Positions 45,927 through 55,023 of a stretch of DNA of 64,000 nt are shown here, piece after piece. Each line of letters begins with the position of its first letter. Position 1 is the first letter of the stretch. Origin of the DNA: Marinifilum flexuosum (GTDB lineage Bacteria; Bacteroidota; Bacteroidia; Bacteroidales; Marinifilaceae); assembly GCF_003610555.1 (NCBI RefSeq), contig NZ_RAPQ01000008.1, forward strand, positions 612,490 to 676,489, written 5' to 3'. The position numbers were made by a program, and so were the translations under genes. The notes under the pieces are model-generated. The model was given only the letters and a program-made list of their open reading frames with translations, searched no databases and was not told where the DNA came from.

Positions 45927-46778
45927 TTACTTCTGGTAACGAAACTGATACCTGCCATATTCGAAAGGGTATTGCTGGCCATCTTTGGTAAAGAATCCTT
46001 TGTTGTCGCACAAGCCATTGCCGTAGCTATAGGTACACGATTCGTTCTCTGCCGTAAACAATACTTCTCCTGAAGCAATAAATTCGCAGGCATGACTTAC
46101 TAACAAGGGTGTTAATATCTCTGATTGGTATTCCCTTCCTTCCGAGTTGATGCCGGAGGTGGTACCGCTAATAAAAAACTGATCATCCCAATGGTTGTTT
46201 GAGGTTTCGTATCCTTCAATCCATTCTTTGCTTAGCTTTCCGCTAAGGCTGTAGGTGTTTTCTTTTTCGTCGGTAAATAGGATCTCTTCGAATGTAACAT
46301 CGAAAGTTAAGTTTTCGGAGCTTGCCGATTTTCTACTGTCCACTTTAATGCTACCCGTAATGTTTAAATTGTTGATGTAATATTGCTCAAAACTTACGGT
46401 ATAGCAGCATTCTTCGCTTTTGAACTCACCTTCTATTTGGGTGGTGATACGTCCTCTTTTTAGCTTGCCTAAGTAATCGATGCTGTTTTGTTGTCCGTAG
46501 TTAATACTTAGTGTTTTTGTGTTTTCCTGATTGTTGTTATCAGCAATCTTTACAAAGGGTATGGAGTCTTGTTTTGTGGCAGTGCCATTGTCGATACTCA
46601 GCATGTTGTACTCCACTTCGTTCAGGATATTTTCCAGTATGGAATTTACCATTGCATTTTCTTCCACATTTACCGCGTTGGTAAGGTTCATTTCCAGTTC
46701 GTGTTCATTCGAATTGCACGAGTACATCACAAGCATAGAGGCTAACAAGTAGCATACTTTCTTCCCAAATCTCATCAT
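45927..46778 (-). CDS. Predicted lipoprotein, paralogue of the lipoprotein at 865-1716
   Basis: A 283-residue protein with a lipoprotein signal ending at Cys21 (LVMYSC); the next Met is also possible as start. The mature part looks beta-rich. Motifs shared in order with the lipoprotein at 865-1716 are NNLNITG, HACEFIASGEVLF and SYGNGLCDNKG near the end. Five or more cysteines, several paired in sequence (ECC, CEF, CTY, LCD), could form disulfides. No function known. The 23-bp repeat block lies past its 3' end. Confidence 0.8.
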   Translation of the reverse strand: MMRFGKKVCYLLASMLVMYSCNSNEHELEMNLTNAVNVEENAMVNSILENILNEVEYNMLSIDNGTATKQDSIPFVKIADNNNQENTKTLSINYGQQNSIDYLGKLKRGRITTQIEGEFKSEECCYTVSFEQYYINNLNITGSIKVDSRKSASSENLTFDVTFEEILFTDEKENTYSLSGKLSKEWIEGYETSNNHWDDQFFISGTTSGINSEGREYQSEILTPLLVSHACEFIASGEVLFTAENESCTYSYGNGLCDNKGFFTKDGQQYPFEYGRYQFRYQK

Positions 46779-46942
46779 TCAACTTCTTTTTTAGTGATAT
46801 GCAGTTGTTTACGGATTTGTTTAAGAAAAGTTATACCTGATTTTTCTGGATTTAAGCAAGTTAGATCATCAGTTTTTATGGGGAGATTTTGTTATTGATT
46901 TGTTGGATTATTAAGTCATTTGACTGTTCATGACTTTCAAAA

Positions 46943-46976
46943 AAAATCCCTCTCTACCGAAGTAAAGAGGGATTTT
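46943..46976 (-). terminator. Terminator of the purine permease operon
   Basis: Perfect 11-bp stem AAAATCCCTCT (46943-46953) / AGAGGGATTTT (46966-46976), 12-nt loop, T-rich on the minus strand. Confidence 0.85.
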
Positions 46977-47014
46977 GAATATGGAAAATTCTATTCTGAT
47001 TTTTGTGCTATCAA

Positions 47015-48313
47015 TTAGGCAAAATAGAATTTGATAATAAACAATACCACTATAACAATCATTACCGGGCTAATTTCTTTGTAACGACCCGTAAGTAATT
47101 TTAAAGTTACGTATGATAACATCCCGAAAACAATACCATCAGCAATACTGAAAGTTAATGGCATCATAATGATACAAAGGAATGCTGGAACCGCTTCTGT
47201 AAAGTCGTTCAAATCAACTTTCAAGATTGGCGACATCATGAATAAACCAACAATTACCAAAGCAGGAGCTGTAGCAGCTGAAGGAATCATGATAAATACA
47301 GGAGCAAATAACAATGCCAAAGCAAACATACCAGCAGTTGTAAGTGCTGTCATACCTGTTTTACCACCTTCTGATACACCTGCAGCACTCTCAACGTAAG
47401 TAGTTACAGTTGAAGTACCCAAGATAGATCCGAAGAATGTACCAACAGCATCGGCAAATAAAGCTTGTTTTACACGAGGTACACGACCATCTTTATCCAA
47501 CATGTCAGCTTTAGAAGCTACACCAACCAATGTTCCAACAGTATCGAACATATCCACAAATAGGAATGTGAATAATACGATAGCCATATCAATGGTGAAG
47601 ATTTGAGAGAAATCGAATTGGAAGAAGATAGGAGATACTGATGGAGGAAGACTTACAAATTTGTAGTTTTCCGGCATGTGAGTTACTCCTAAAATTAATG
47701 CCAATATGGTTGAGAAAAGGATACCAATTAAAAGAGATCCTTTTACGTTTCTTGCGAAAAGAACACCTGTTACCAAAATACCAACTAATCCTACAATTAC
47801 GCTTGGGCTTTTCATATCGCCTAAGCTTACCAATGTAGCAGGATTGTCAACAATAACACCAGCTCCTTTTAATCCAATAAATGCAATAAATAGACCGATA
47901 CCCACCGAAACAGAGTGTTTCAGGTTCAACGGAATGGAGTTAACGATTAGCTCGCGAATGTTGAAAGCTGTTAATAAAAGGAAGATGATACCTTCAAGGA
48001 ATACGGCAGTTAAAGCAAATTGCCAGCTGTATCCCATTCCTAATACTACGGTAAATGCGAAGAATGCATTTAATCCCATACCAGGAGCCAATGCGAAAGG
48101 TAATTTAGCAACCAAAGCCATAACTAAAGTTGCGATGATAGCCGAAATAGCAGTCGCTGTAAATACAGCACCTTTGTCCATTCCGGTTGCACTTAAAATA
48201 TCTGGGTTAACCGCAAGGATATATGCCATGGTCATGAAGGTAGTAATACCTGCAACAACCTCGGTACGAAGGGTTGACCCTAGTTTGGTAATGTTAAAAA
48301 ACTTATCTAACAT
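47015..48313 (-). CDS. Purine base permease (NCS2 family, AzgA-like)
   Basis: A 432-residue inner-membrane symporter for guanine/hypoxanthine or adenine. About 12-14 helices. The N-terminus GSTLRTEVVAGITTFMTMAY and the later FLFVDMFDTVGTLVGVA and ILGTSTVTTYVESAAGVSEG motifs mark the AzgA/PbuG branch rather than the UraA branch. It lies 23 bp after the DUF5020 channel-like gene on the minus strand, so one transcript likely supplies both an outer- and an inner-membrane step of purine uptake. Confidence 0.93.
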   Translation of the reverse strand: MLDKFFNITKLGSTLRTEVVAGITTFMTMAYILAVNPDILSATGMDKGAVFTATAISAIIATLVMALVAKLPFALAPGMGLNAFFAFTVVLGMGYSWQFALTAVFLEGIIFLLLTAFNIRELIVNSIPLNLKHSVSVGIGLFIAFIGLKGAGVIVDNPATLVSLGDMKSPSVIVGLVGILVTGVLFARNVKGSLLIGILFSTILALILGVTHMPENYKFVSLPPSVSPIFFQFDFSQIFTIDMAIVLFTFLFVDMFDTVGTLVGVASKADMLDKDGRVPRVKQALFADAVGTFFGSILGTSTVTTYVESAAGVSEGGKTGMTALTTAGMFALALLFAPVFIMIPSAATAPALVIVGLFMMSPILKVDLNDFTEAVPAFLCIIMMPLTFSIADGIVFGMLSYVTLKLLTGRYKEISPVMIVIVVLFIIKFYFA

Positions 48314-48336
48314 GATTACTAGTTTTTAATTGATGA

Positions 48337-48978
48337 TTAGAAATTCCACTTCACTGCAAGAGTTGGACGAACTTCGAAATCGTCACCTGCAAAGTTGTTA
48401 GAGATTTCAACCTCGCTACCAAAAGAGAAGTTTTTAGAAACATTGTACCATAATTGAGGCTCAGTTAAGAATACAGTGTCATCAGATAAACCATTTTCAG
48501 TCCAAAGGTCAGCAAAACCTGAGAAAGTCATTTTTCCATCGAAGAAGTTAACATACCAAGTACCAGTAATTTGGAAGTTAGCATCATCAGCATCTTTAAT
48601 AGCTTTGTAACCAGCATAAGTTGAGAATCCTGATTTAGCACCACCTTTTGCGTAGTTCACACCAAAAATCCATGCATCGTTAATGGTATAACCAAAGTTA
48701 TCAGCATTACCAACACCACCATTGTACTCAATGTGTAAACCAACTGGCATTTTCTCTGTTTTTAATACACGAGCAATCTCGAAGTATCCTTGGTTGATAC
48801 CGTTATCTGCATCGTAATCAAAATCAATGAATGTAAAAGTGTTACCCCACTTGTCCATTTTGAACATTTCAAAAGTAGTTGTGAAGTGTCCACGGTCGAA
48901 ATCGCGGTGTAATTGAAGGTTTTGTGCGTTAGCAGCAAAAGAAACCAAAACAGCGAAAATAGCAAGTAATTTTTTCAT
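48337..48978 (-). CDS. DUF5020 / Tsx-like outer-membrane channel
   Basis: A 213-residue protein with a signal peptide (about 1-18, ending ANAQ) and an alternating-strand mature part with a terminal aromatic LAVKWNF. The pattern DKWGNTFTFIDFDYDADNG near residues 42-60 fits DUF5020, related to the nucleoside channel Tsx. Its position directly upstream of a purine-base permease supports a role in nucleoside or base uptake. Ligand specificity is inference. Confidence 0.8.
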   Translation of the reverse strand: MKKLLAIFAVLVSFAANAQNLQLHRDFDRGHFTTTFEMFKMDKWGNTFTFIDFDYDADNGINQGYFEIARVLKTEKMPVGLHIEYNGGVGNADNFGYTINDAWIFGVNYAKGGAKSGFSTYAGYKAIKDADDANFQITGTWYVNFFDGKMTFSGFADLWTENGLSDDTVFLTEPQLWYNVSKNFSFGSEVEISNNFAGDDFEVRPTLAVKWNF

Positions 48979-49036
48979 GATAAATTAAATGATTGTTTAA
49001 TAGAATTTAATTAGTAAAAAATTTATAAATGGTTGT

Positions 49037-49675
49037 TTAATTCTTTGTGATCTCCTTTAAGTGGTTGACTACTGTAGGGCAACCAGTTTCCTTTAATTTT
49101 TGATAGGATTGATGTCCGGATGCAATTAAAATACAATTACAACCTAACTCTCTGGCAACTTCATAATCGTGTGTGGTGTCGCCAAACAGGCAAACCTCAC
49201 TGGCTTTTAGCTCATGTTTTTTCATCAACTGTAAGCCATTGTCAATTTTCGAACTTGCGTATATGTTATCAATTCCTGATATCTCATCAAAATACTTAAT
49301 AATATTCTCACTACGAGTTGATTCATTAAGCATGTTTTGTTCCATTGCTGATAAAATAAATTGCTTTTTCCCCTCCTTATTAAAGTGAGATAGCAAATTA
49401 ACAGCTTCAGGAAAAATTCCTGATTGTGGCAATAAAGATGTATAATGATCTATGAATTCATTTGCAGCTTTATCCCAATCTTCGGTCTCAAAATTAAATC
49501 CTACTACTTCGTAGTAACTTTTCACAGGAAAAGTAAATACTTCGCGATAGTGTTCGGTTGTTAGTAAAGGCAATCCTCTTTTGTTTAGCATTTTGTTGAT
49601 GCTAAGCACTCCAATCGACAAATCGTCGAGTAAAGTTCCGTTGTAATCCCAAATAATTGCTTTAAAATCTAACAT
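49037..49675 (-). CDS. HAD-family hydrolase
   Basis: A 212-residue Rossmann-like phosphatase. Nucleophile Asp10 lies in WDYNGTLLDD, where the second Asp of the DxDGT motif is replaced by Asn12, a variant also seen in other relatives. A Ser/Thr motif (ILSAMEQ) lies near 107-113, a Lys near 140 and the final acidic motif in CLFGDTTHDYEVARELG near 162-178. It is phosphoglycolate-phosphatase-like, but the substrate is not certain. Its ATG overlaps the end of the YbaK-like gene by 7 bp, so both are translated from one mRNA. Confidence 0.85.
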   Translation of the reverse strand: MLDFKAIIWDYNGTLLDDLSIGVLSINKMLNKRGLPLLTTEHYREVFTFPVKSYYEVVGFNFETEDWDKAANEFIDHYTSLLPQSGIFPEAVNLLSHFNKEGKKQFILSAMEQNMLNESTRSENIIKYFDEISGIDNIYASSKIDNGLQLMKKHELKASEVCLFGDTTHDYEVARELGCNCILIASGHQSYQKLKETGCPTVVNHLKEITKN

Positions 49676-50160
49676 GCCAGCTTTAGTTTAGGATTTGAGG
49701 TTCTACAAAGAGTTGCTTTTGTAATCGAGTGAAAGTCGATAGAATTTATTTTGATTTGTTTGTCTCTTAATCCTTCTTTTATTGAGAATTGTTTCAATTG
49801 TAATGCAAGGGTGTTGAGAAAAACAAGGTAATCCTTTTTCGGGTCTGGGAAAGAACATCCACCACAGATGTAACTGGTAAGTTCTTGAATATTTTTCAAG
49901 GCAGCCAAAGTACACTTTTGGTTTTCGCTAATTTGTACAATGGAATTTGGTTTAAGTTCGGACGAACCAGATATGCAGTCAACAACAACTCCCGTTTTGT
50001 TTTCGGAAAGTACAAGGGTTTTGTTGATGTATGGAACATGCAGATTTGTGTTCTCGCTTACACGCTCAGTTCCCACTTCGATAGGATCTGTATCGTAATC
50101 GATAATCGCATATTCTATGTCTGCTCGATCTATAATGCGAGCTGCATTGGTTTTCTTCAT
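49669..50160 (-). CDS. YbaK/EbsC-type aminoacyl-tRNA deacylase
   Basis: A 163-residue protein of the prolyl-tRNA editing domain family, which hydrolyses mischarged tRNAs (E. coli YbaK cleaves Cys-tRNA-Pro). Visible are VPYINKTLVL with probable catalytic Lys47, VVDCISGSSELK near 59-70 and the glycine-rich ICGGCSFPDPKK near 98-109. The exact substrate is unknown. A strong promoter with TTTG and TATTTTTG boxes and a leader of about 80 nt with a clear hairpin precede the gene. The HAD gene follows with a 7-bp overlap. Confidence 0.82.
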   Translation of the reverse strand: MKKTNAARIIDRADIEYAIIDYDTDPIEVGTERVSENTNLHVPYINKTLVLSENKTGVVVDCISGSSELKPNSIVQISENQKCTLAALKNIQELTSYICGGCSFPDPKKDYLVFLNTLALQLKQFSIKEGLRDKQIKINSIDFHSITKATLCRTSNPKLKLAC

Positions 50161-50175
50161 CCTTTCGTTTTTTGG

Positions 50176-50206
50176 CCCAATCTTGAAGGTTTTTCTTCCG
50201 ATTGGG
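50176..50206 (-). promoter_or_regulatory. Hairpin in the leader of the YbaK-like gene
   Basis: Perfect 7-bp outer stem CCCAATC (50176-50182) / GATTGGG (50200-50206) with a further GAAG/CTTC inner stem, ending 15 bp before the ATG. It could gate ribosome access. Confidence 0.5.
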
Positions 50207-50245
50207 AATTACCAGTTTCCCAGATGATATTTTTTTAATGAGCGG

Positions 50246-50274
50246 CAAAAATAGTAAAAATTTTAAATTTCAAA
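50246..50274 (-). promoter_or_regulatory. Promoter of the YbaK-HAD gene pair
   Basis: On the minus strand, TTTG (50274-50271), a 17-bp spacer, then TATTTTTG (50253-50246) followed by CCG. Confidence 0.7.
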
Positions 50275-50513
50275 ATTGTTTCGATTCAATTGCAAAACAG
50301 ATAAAGTGTAGAAGCCTTGTTTTTAAAGGGGATAAGTGATGAATAAAAAATGTTGTTTTAATTTTAAATGAATTAAAATTGCATTGCAAACAGCATTTAT
50401 TAGTTTCGTTTGGATTTTGGATAAGGGCCATCTTAATTTAAAATTATTTTTTAAACTGAATTTGGTATCTTTTATTATTCAATCATTTCTTATCGTCAAA
50501 TAAAAATTGAGTT
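50275..50513. other. Divergent gap before the RluA gene, no gene seen
   Basis: AT-rich sequence with no perfect TAnnTTTG element on the plus strand and no open frame. The promoter of the RluA-type gene is not identified. Confidence 0.4.
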
Positions 50514-51419
50514 ATGGTAGTTATTGAAGCTCATGTGGTTCCTGGGGGAACTGAAAGCATCCGTTTGCAAGAATATGCATTGCATATTTTCTCTGGAATC
50601 AATACAAATCAGGGAATCAAAAAAGCGATTAAGCGAGGTTTAATTCGGGTAAATGGATTACAGGCTTCAACTGGATTGTGGGTAAAAGCTGGTTTTAAAA
50701 TTGAACTGTGCGATTTGGAGCTGCCACCAAGTAAGATATATAAGTTGCCATTAGAAGTGGTTTATGAAGATGATCATATTGCTATAATTAATAAGCCTGG
50801 TGGGATTTCGGTAAGCGGTAATCAGTTTCGTACGGTACAAAATGCTTTGCCTTACAATCTTCGACCTTCGATGAGGAAGAATGCTTTGCCTGTTTTTCGT
50901 CCGGTTCACAGGATTGACAGTCCTACCTGTGGATTATTACTCGTTGCTAAAACGGCTGATGCATCTGCCAAATTGGGCAAACAGTTCGAAGATCGGTTGG
51001 TAAAGAAAAGATACAGAGCAGTAGTCATTGGCTCTTTGCACGAAAAAGGAAAAATTGATATGCAGGTGGATGACAAGGATGCGGTAAGCACATTTAAGTT
51101 GGTAAAAAAGTCACCATCTATTCGAAACAGATTTTTAAGTATGGTTGATTTGTATCCTGAAACGGGAAGAACACATCAATTAAGAATTCATATGGCCGGT
51201 ATCGGTAACCCAATTTTGGGAGATAAGATTTACGGTACAGAAGGGGAAATTCTTCGAGGGAAAGGATTGTTTTTATGTGCAGCCGAGTTGCAGTTTTCTC
51301 ATCCTGATTCTGGAGAGGAGATGAGTATTTCCATCGATCCTCCATATAAATTCGGTCGATTTATGGAGATGGAGGAAAAACGATGGGAGAAATACAATTC
51401 GGAAAGTGAGATTGTGTAA
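50514..51419 (+). CDS. RluA-family RNA pseudouridine synthase
   Basis: Isomerises uridines in rRNA or tRNA. Residues 15-62 form an S4-like RNA-binding domain, followed by the catalytic domain with Asp135 in PVHRIDSPTCG, the universal active-site motif. GRTHQLRIHMAGIGNPILGD near 219-238 is the second family motif. The 301-residue length is normal. The target uridine cannot be told from sequence: RluA, RluC, RluD and TruC share these features. Its stop lies 3 bp from that of the convergent thioesterase gene. Confidence 0.92.
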   Translation: MVVIEAHVVPGGTESIRLQEYALHIFSGINTNQGIKKAIKRGLIRVNGLQASTGLWVKAGFKIELCDLELPPSKIYKLPLEVVYEDDHIAIINKPGGISVSGNQFRTVQNALPYNLRPSMRKNALPVFRPVHRIDSPTCGLLLVAKTADASAKLGKQFEDRLVKKRYRAVVIGSLHEKGKIDMQVDDKDAVSTFKLVKKSPSIRNRFLSMVDLYPETGRTHQLRIHMAGIGNPILGDKIYGTEGEILRGKGLFLCAAELQFSHPDSGEEMSISIDPPYKFGRFMEMEEKRWEKYNSESEIV

Positions 51420-51422
51420 GCA

Positions 51423-51896
51423 TTACTCGTAAAAAGCCTCAATCCCTGGGTATTCAAATTTTTTAATAGCCATTTCTTGTGGGAAAATCATGTATTGAAC
51501 TTCAGCTTCAGAACACACTTTTCCGTCCGGATCAAGAATTTCTGCATGAATGGTTGCAAATCTTCGGTCTTTCGAAATTAGTTTGCCGCGAACGGTTAGC
51601 TTTCCTTTATCTGTAAAGGCGGAGTTTTTAAATTTGGCATTCAGAGCTGTAGTTACTCCAGCAGTTTCACATTTTACAAATACTACCCAACAAGCTATTT
51701 CGTCAAGAATTGTAGTTTGAATTCCACCATGTAAAACATTTTTAAAACCAGAAAGGTGAGTTTTTGGCTCCCATTGGGAAACAACATATTCGCCATCTTC
51801 AAAAAAATCCATTTGTAGGCCTTGTTCGTTGTCGGGCGAACAGCCAAAGCATTTTCCGTTTTCAGTGGAACGATATGGGTTGATGATCTTTCTCAT
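51423..51896 (-). CDS. PaaI-type hotdog-fold thioesterase
   Basis: A 157-residue cytoplasmic enzyme of the hotdog fold, which hydrolyses acyl-CoA or acyl-ACP thioesters. The pattern FKNVLHGGIQTTILDEIACW near residues 51-70 holds the PaaI-like His/Gly/Asp core, and AEVQYMIFP ends the sheet. An N-terminal Cys-x-x-Cys-like pair (KCFGCSPDNEQG) is usual in this subfamily. The natural substrate is unknown. Confidence 0.85.
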   Translation of the reverse strand: MRKIINPYRSTENGKCFGCSPDNEQGLQMDFFEDGEYVVSQWEPKTHLSGFKNVLHGGIQTTILDEIACWVVFVKCETAGVTTALNAKFKNSAFTDKGKLTVRGKLISKDRRFATIHAEILDPDGKVCSEAEVQYMIFPQEMAIKKFEYPGIEAFYE

Positions 51897-51960
51897 GATA
51901 CGATTTTAAGTTTTAATTTTAAGAATCCGAAAGTACAACAAGAAAATGATTGTGGAAAAT

Positions 51961-53994
51961 CTAAAATCGAAATTTTAGTTGAAGTTTTATATCTGATTTC
52001 GTATTGCCAAGAATCAAAGAAGTGCCTGATCCAATGCTTTCCGTGTTGGAATATTTTGTTTGAGCATATCTGGCATAAAGGGTAATATTATTACTGATTT
52101 TATAATTTAGGTTGAAATAAAATCTACTTCCTTTATTGTAATAGGCCGGAACGGAATAAGCGTATAAAATATCGTTTTCATAGGCATATATTCTTGTGTC
52201 GTAAGAATCGGTGTCGAATAATGCATATCGCAAACTGATGTTTAGTGGAAATTGAGAAAATCTGTAAATCAGGTCTTGATAAATGAGAAAGCCATTTTCG
52301 TTATTTTCTGCCTGCTTGTATTTTGAAAATTCTATTCTGTTTCGGATTTCCCAGTTCGCTGCAGGTTTTGCTGACAGGTGCAGTCGAAATTGAGTTTTCT
52401 TAAATTCAATAGGGGTATTTATAAAATCAGAGTTAACGTTATCAGCCTTGTTTTCTTGTTTGTATCTAAAATAAACCGATAGCTTATCACTTTTTGTATA
52501 TTCTATTTGGGAAAAATATTCATGACCATTGGTCGGCGAATTACTTGAATGTTTTAGCCAGGGAAATTCAAACTGATCGTAGTAGGCTTTTATGCTCCAT
52601 CTGGGAAATGGATGAAAATTAATACCAATGTAAATCCCTTCTTCATTTTGGTTTCTACTCTGTTCCGAAAAGGAATTTGAGTAATGAGCATGATATTCTT
52701 TATCGTATTTGCGGTAAATGGTCTCAAGATTGAATTGAGGATGAATTTGGATGTTTGCTCCTTGTAGTATTCCAATACCTCCCGATTTTGATTGGGCTGC
52801 TTCGCCAAATAAATGAATATTATTGATTCGTGTTTGATAGTTTATGCTTAGGTTGTAGTTGTTCTTACCCGTAAAATTGTAATGAGAATAAGCTTTTTTG
52901 GTGATTTTTATTTCTGGCGAATAGGAATACTGAATAAAAGCAGCACCAAGTTGAGTATTTTTTAAATTCCAGGTGAAATACCCACCCAACAACTTTTCTT
53001 TTAAAGCATCTTTTTTGTTCAACTCATTCCTGTTTCGGTGTAAACCTGTATTTACAATGCTTGATGCAAATGAAGAAATAGTGTCGGTATCAGCGCTAGC
53101 ATCTATCTTTTTATAAGAAGCAAATGCGGCAATATCAATTCCCTTTAAAGGAGATGTAATGATCGACATTCCTCGAAAAAATCGATTTTCATCAGTTGAT
53201 TTGTAGGATCTGATACCTTGGTATTTTCTTGCATTTTGAGTGGTGAAGGAAGATTTTTTACCTCCCATGCCTGACCATAAACTTAAGCCTTGGCCAAATT
53301 TGATTTGGTAATCGCCCAAATTGATCTGTTTGAAAAGACCATTTGATTTTTTTTGAACATGAGCCGAATAAAAATCGAATCCATTTGAGTTTTCATCCTT
53401 AAAAAAAGGTTCACCCTTATCGTTCTCAGCAGTAAAACCAAAGTTTATTCCTGATTTAGGAGATTGCATTTGGTACCTGCTGTAATATTTCCATGGATTT
53501 CCAAGGTATTTGGAATTTTCATCAGCTGTTTTATATCCTGCCTCTTTTTGAAAATTGTGTTCACATCTAATTAAGAGTTGATGTTGTAGCTTTTTTACAC
53601 TGATTGGTTTTGTTTTTGCCTTTGTGGAAATTAAAGGGGCGATGTTTTTAACCAGTTCAGCAGAGAAGCCTTTAATTAATTGCATTTCGTAAATGCTAAG
53701 TATTGCTCCGTTTTCTTCTCGATACTTAATTAATTGTTCTATTTGGTTTTGATTCAAAAAGTATAGCTTTCCCAGTTCAGTGAAATTAGCCGTGTTGATG
53801 TTTAATGGGTTTTGAATCAATTTGGTGATTTCTTCCAATAAATTGGTGTAATCAGGATTTTCTTCCTCTTGTTCTGCGATATTCTCAATGATCTGCTCTA
53901 TTAAATCTTGCTCTCCCGTTGTATTCTGTGCATTAGCGATACCTATAAAAGAAAGGAATAGTGCCAATAGTAATATGCTGCGAATTTGTTTCAT
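51961..53994 (-). CDS. Outer-membrane barrel protein with helix-hairpin-helix domain
   Basis: A 677-residue exported protein. The signal peptide ends near residue 22 (GIANAQ). Residues about 60-130 form a ComEA-like helix-hairpin-helix domain (PLNINTANFTELGKLYFLN and then YEMQLIKGFSAELV). The rest is mostly alternating strands ending LQLKFRF, as in outer-membrane barrels. HhH domains usually bind DNA, so a DNA- or polymer-handling surface protein is possible, but proteins with this layout are uncharacterised. It is transcribed 9 bp after the PorV-like gene; the two are probably an operon. Confidence 0.83.
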   Translation of the reverse strand: MKQIRSILLLALFLSFIGIANAQNTTGEQDLIEQIIENIAEQEEENPDYTNLLEEITKLIQNPLNINTANFTELGKLYFLNQNQIEQLIKYREENGAILSIYEMQLIKGFSAELVKNIAPLISTKAKTKPISVKKLQHQLLIRCEHNFQKEAGYKTADENSKYLGNPWKYYSRYQMQSPKSGINFGFTAENDKGEPFFKDENSNGFDFYSAHVQKKSNGLFKQINLGDYQIKFGQGLSLWSGMGGKKSSFTTQNARKYQGIRSYKSTDENRFFRGMSIITSPLKGIDIAAFASYKKIDASADTDTISSFASSIVNTGLHRNRNELNKKDALKEKLLGGYFTWNLKNTQLGAAFIQYSYSPEIKITKKAYSHYNFTGKNNYNLSINYQTRINNIHLFGEAAQSKSGGIGILQGANIQIHPQFNLETIYRKYDKEYHAHYSNSFSEQSRNQNEEGIYIGINFHPFPRWSIKAYYDQFEFPWLKHSSNSPTNGHEYFSQIEYTKSDKLSVYFRYKQENKADNVNSDFINTPIEFKKTQFRLHLSAKPAANWEIRNRIEFSKYKQAENNENGFLIYQDLIYRFSQFPLNISLRYALFDTDSYDTRIYAYENDILYAYSVPAYYNKGSRFYFNLNYKISNNITLYARYAQTKYSNTESIGSGTSLILGNTKSDIKLQLKFRF

Positions 53995-54003
53995 GATTTG
54001 GTC

Positions 54004-54816
54004 TTAAAATTGGAAACTAATATCGGCCGATGGAGTGTAGCCAAGAACAGGATGTCGCGAGAATGCAATGTTGGTTTTTAAGTTAGAGAAGTTATAGCCT
54101 ATTCCGAGGCTTATAGAATTTGGGTGGTTGTATGCTCCGGCCCGAAAGAATAATTTTTCATTTACAGGGTATTCTATTCCTGCTTTTACTTGTAGGTTAT
54201 CATCTATATTCTTTAATATTTCAGAGCTGATAATGGCTCCATTCGATAATTTCCATGAAATTCCAAATCTGCATATAGTTGGAATTTTATCATCGTAATC
54301 CCAGGTTTCGAATTTCTCCTGTGTAGGATTGGAAAGATGAAAGCCCATATAGAAATTGGAAGCAATTTCTGCTAACAATCCAAATTCGAATGTATACTTT
54401 GATTGTGATCCATATTCGGCATTAAGTTTTTTGCTAATTTGATTGAATTGTAAACCGGCCCAAAAGTGTTTTCCTAGGGCTCTTGAATATGAAAGTCCTA
54501 TTTTAGACTCTTTATAAAGTTCAAAGCCGAATTGAGTGTAGTTACCGGAAAAGCATCCAAATTTACTTGGAATGTTGATGTAGAATGATTTGGTACTTAG
54601 TTCTTTGTTTGTGAATCTGTTTTCGTAGTAAGCACCTAAAGATTTTTTCTTTAATAATGCGAGACTAGCTTGGTTGTGGAAACCTGACCATTCATCGTAG
54701 AGTGCAACGGATGCATTTCCCATTGCAAAATAACGTGCTCCCGCAGGCCTGTTTTCATTCGAACAGAAAACCTTTATCGAGATGAATAAAAGAATAAATA
54801 ATAAAATTTTGCGCAT
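54004..54816 (-). CDS. PorV/PorQ-like outer-membrane protein
   Basis: A 270-residue protein with a signal peptide (about 1-19) and barrel-like strands ending SADISFQF. Residues 23-55 have the family start: RPAGARYFAMGNASVALYDE and then a WSGFHNQASLALL stretch. PorV-type proteins sit in the outer membrane and help type IX secretion or surface attachment, but this one lacks more specific markers. It precedes the HhH-barrel gene with a 9-bp gap. No other T9SS gene is present in the window. Confidence 0.75.
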   Translation of the reverse strand: MRKILLFILLFISIKVFCSNENRPAGARYFAMGNASVALYDEWSGFHNQASLALLKKKSLGAYYENRFTNKELSTKSFYINIPSKFGCFSGNYTQFGFELYKESKIGLSYSRALGKHFWAGLQFNQISKKLNAEYGSQSKYTFEFGLLAEIASNFYMGFHLSNPTQEKFETWDYDDKIPTICRFGISWKLSNGAIISSEILKNIDDNLQVKAGIEYPVNEKLFFRAGAYNHPNSISLGIGYNFSNLKTNIAFSRHPVLGYTPSADISFQF

Positions 54817-54966
54817 AGTATATTAAAAAAAAACTGTTTTACAGGATATTTACATACCAATGTCTAATAAGTTAAGCTTAAAAGCCTTGCCTTATTATGC
54901 GCTCTGATTTTTATTTACACTTATTTTGGTTGATTGAGTTCAAAATTCAAGTTAAATTAAAATAAA

Positions 54967-54997
54967 AAATCTGCATATCATAACGAAATGCAGATTT
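54967..54997 (-). terminator. Terminator of purE
   Basis: Perfect 10-bp stem AAATCTGCAT (54967-54976) / ATGCAGATTT (54988-54997), 11-nt loop. On the minus strand it is followed by TTTTTTATTTT. Confidence 0.88.
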
Positions 54998-55023
54998 ATT
55001 TCTATAAATAGGGTTTTGCTTTC

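Noticed and set aside
47706-48329. Plus-strand frame of 207 codons opposite the purine permease
   Set aside because: It is the mirror of a clear permease gene; its Pro/Thr-rich composition is an artefact of that gene's codon use.
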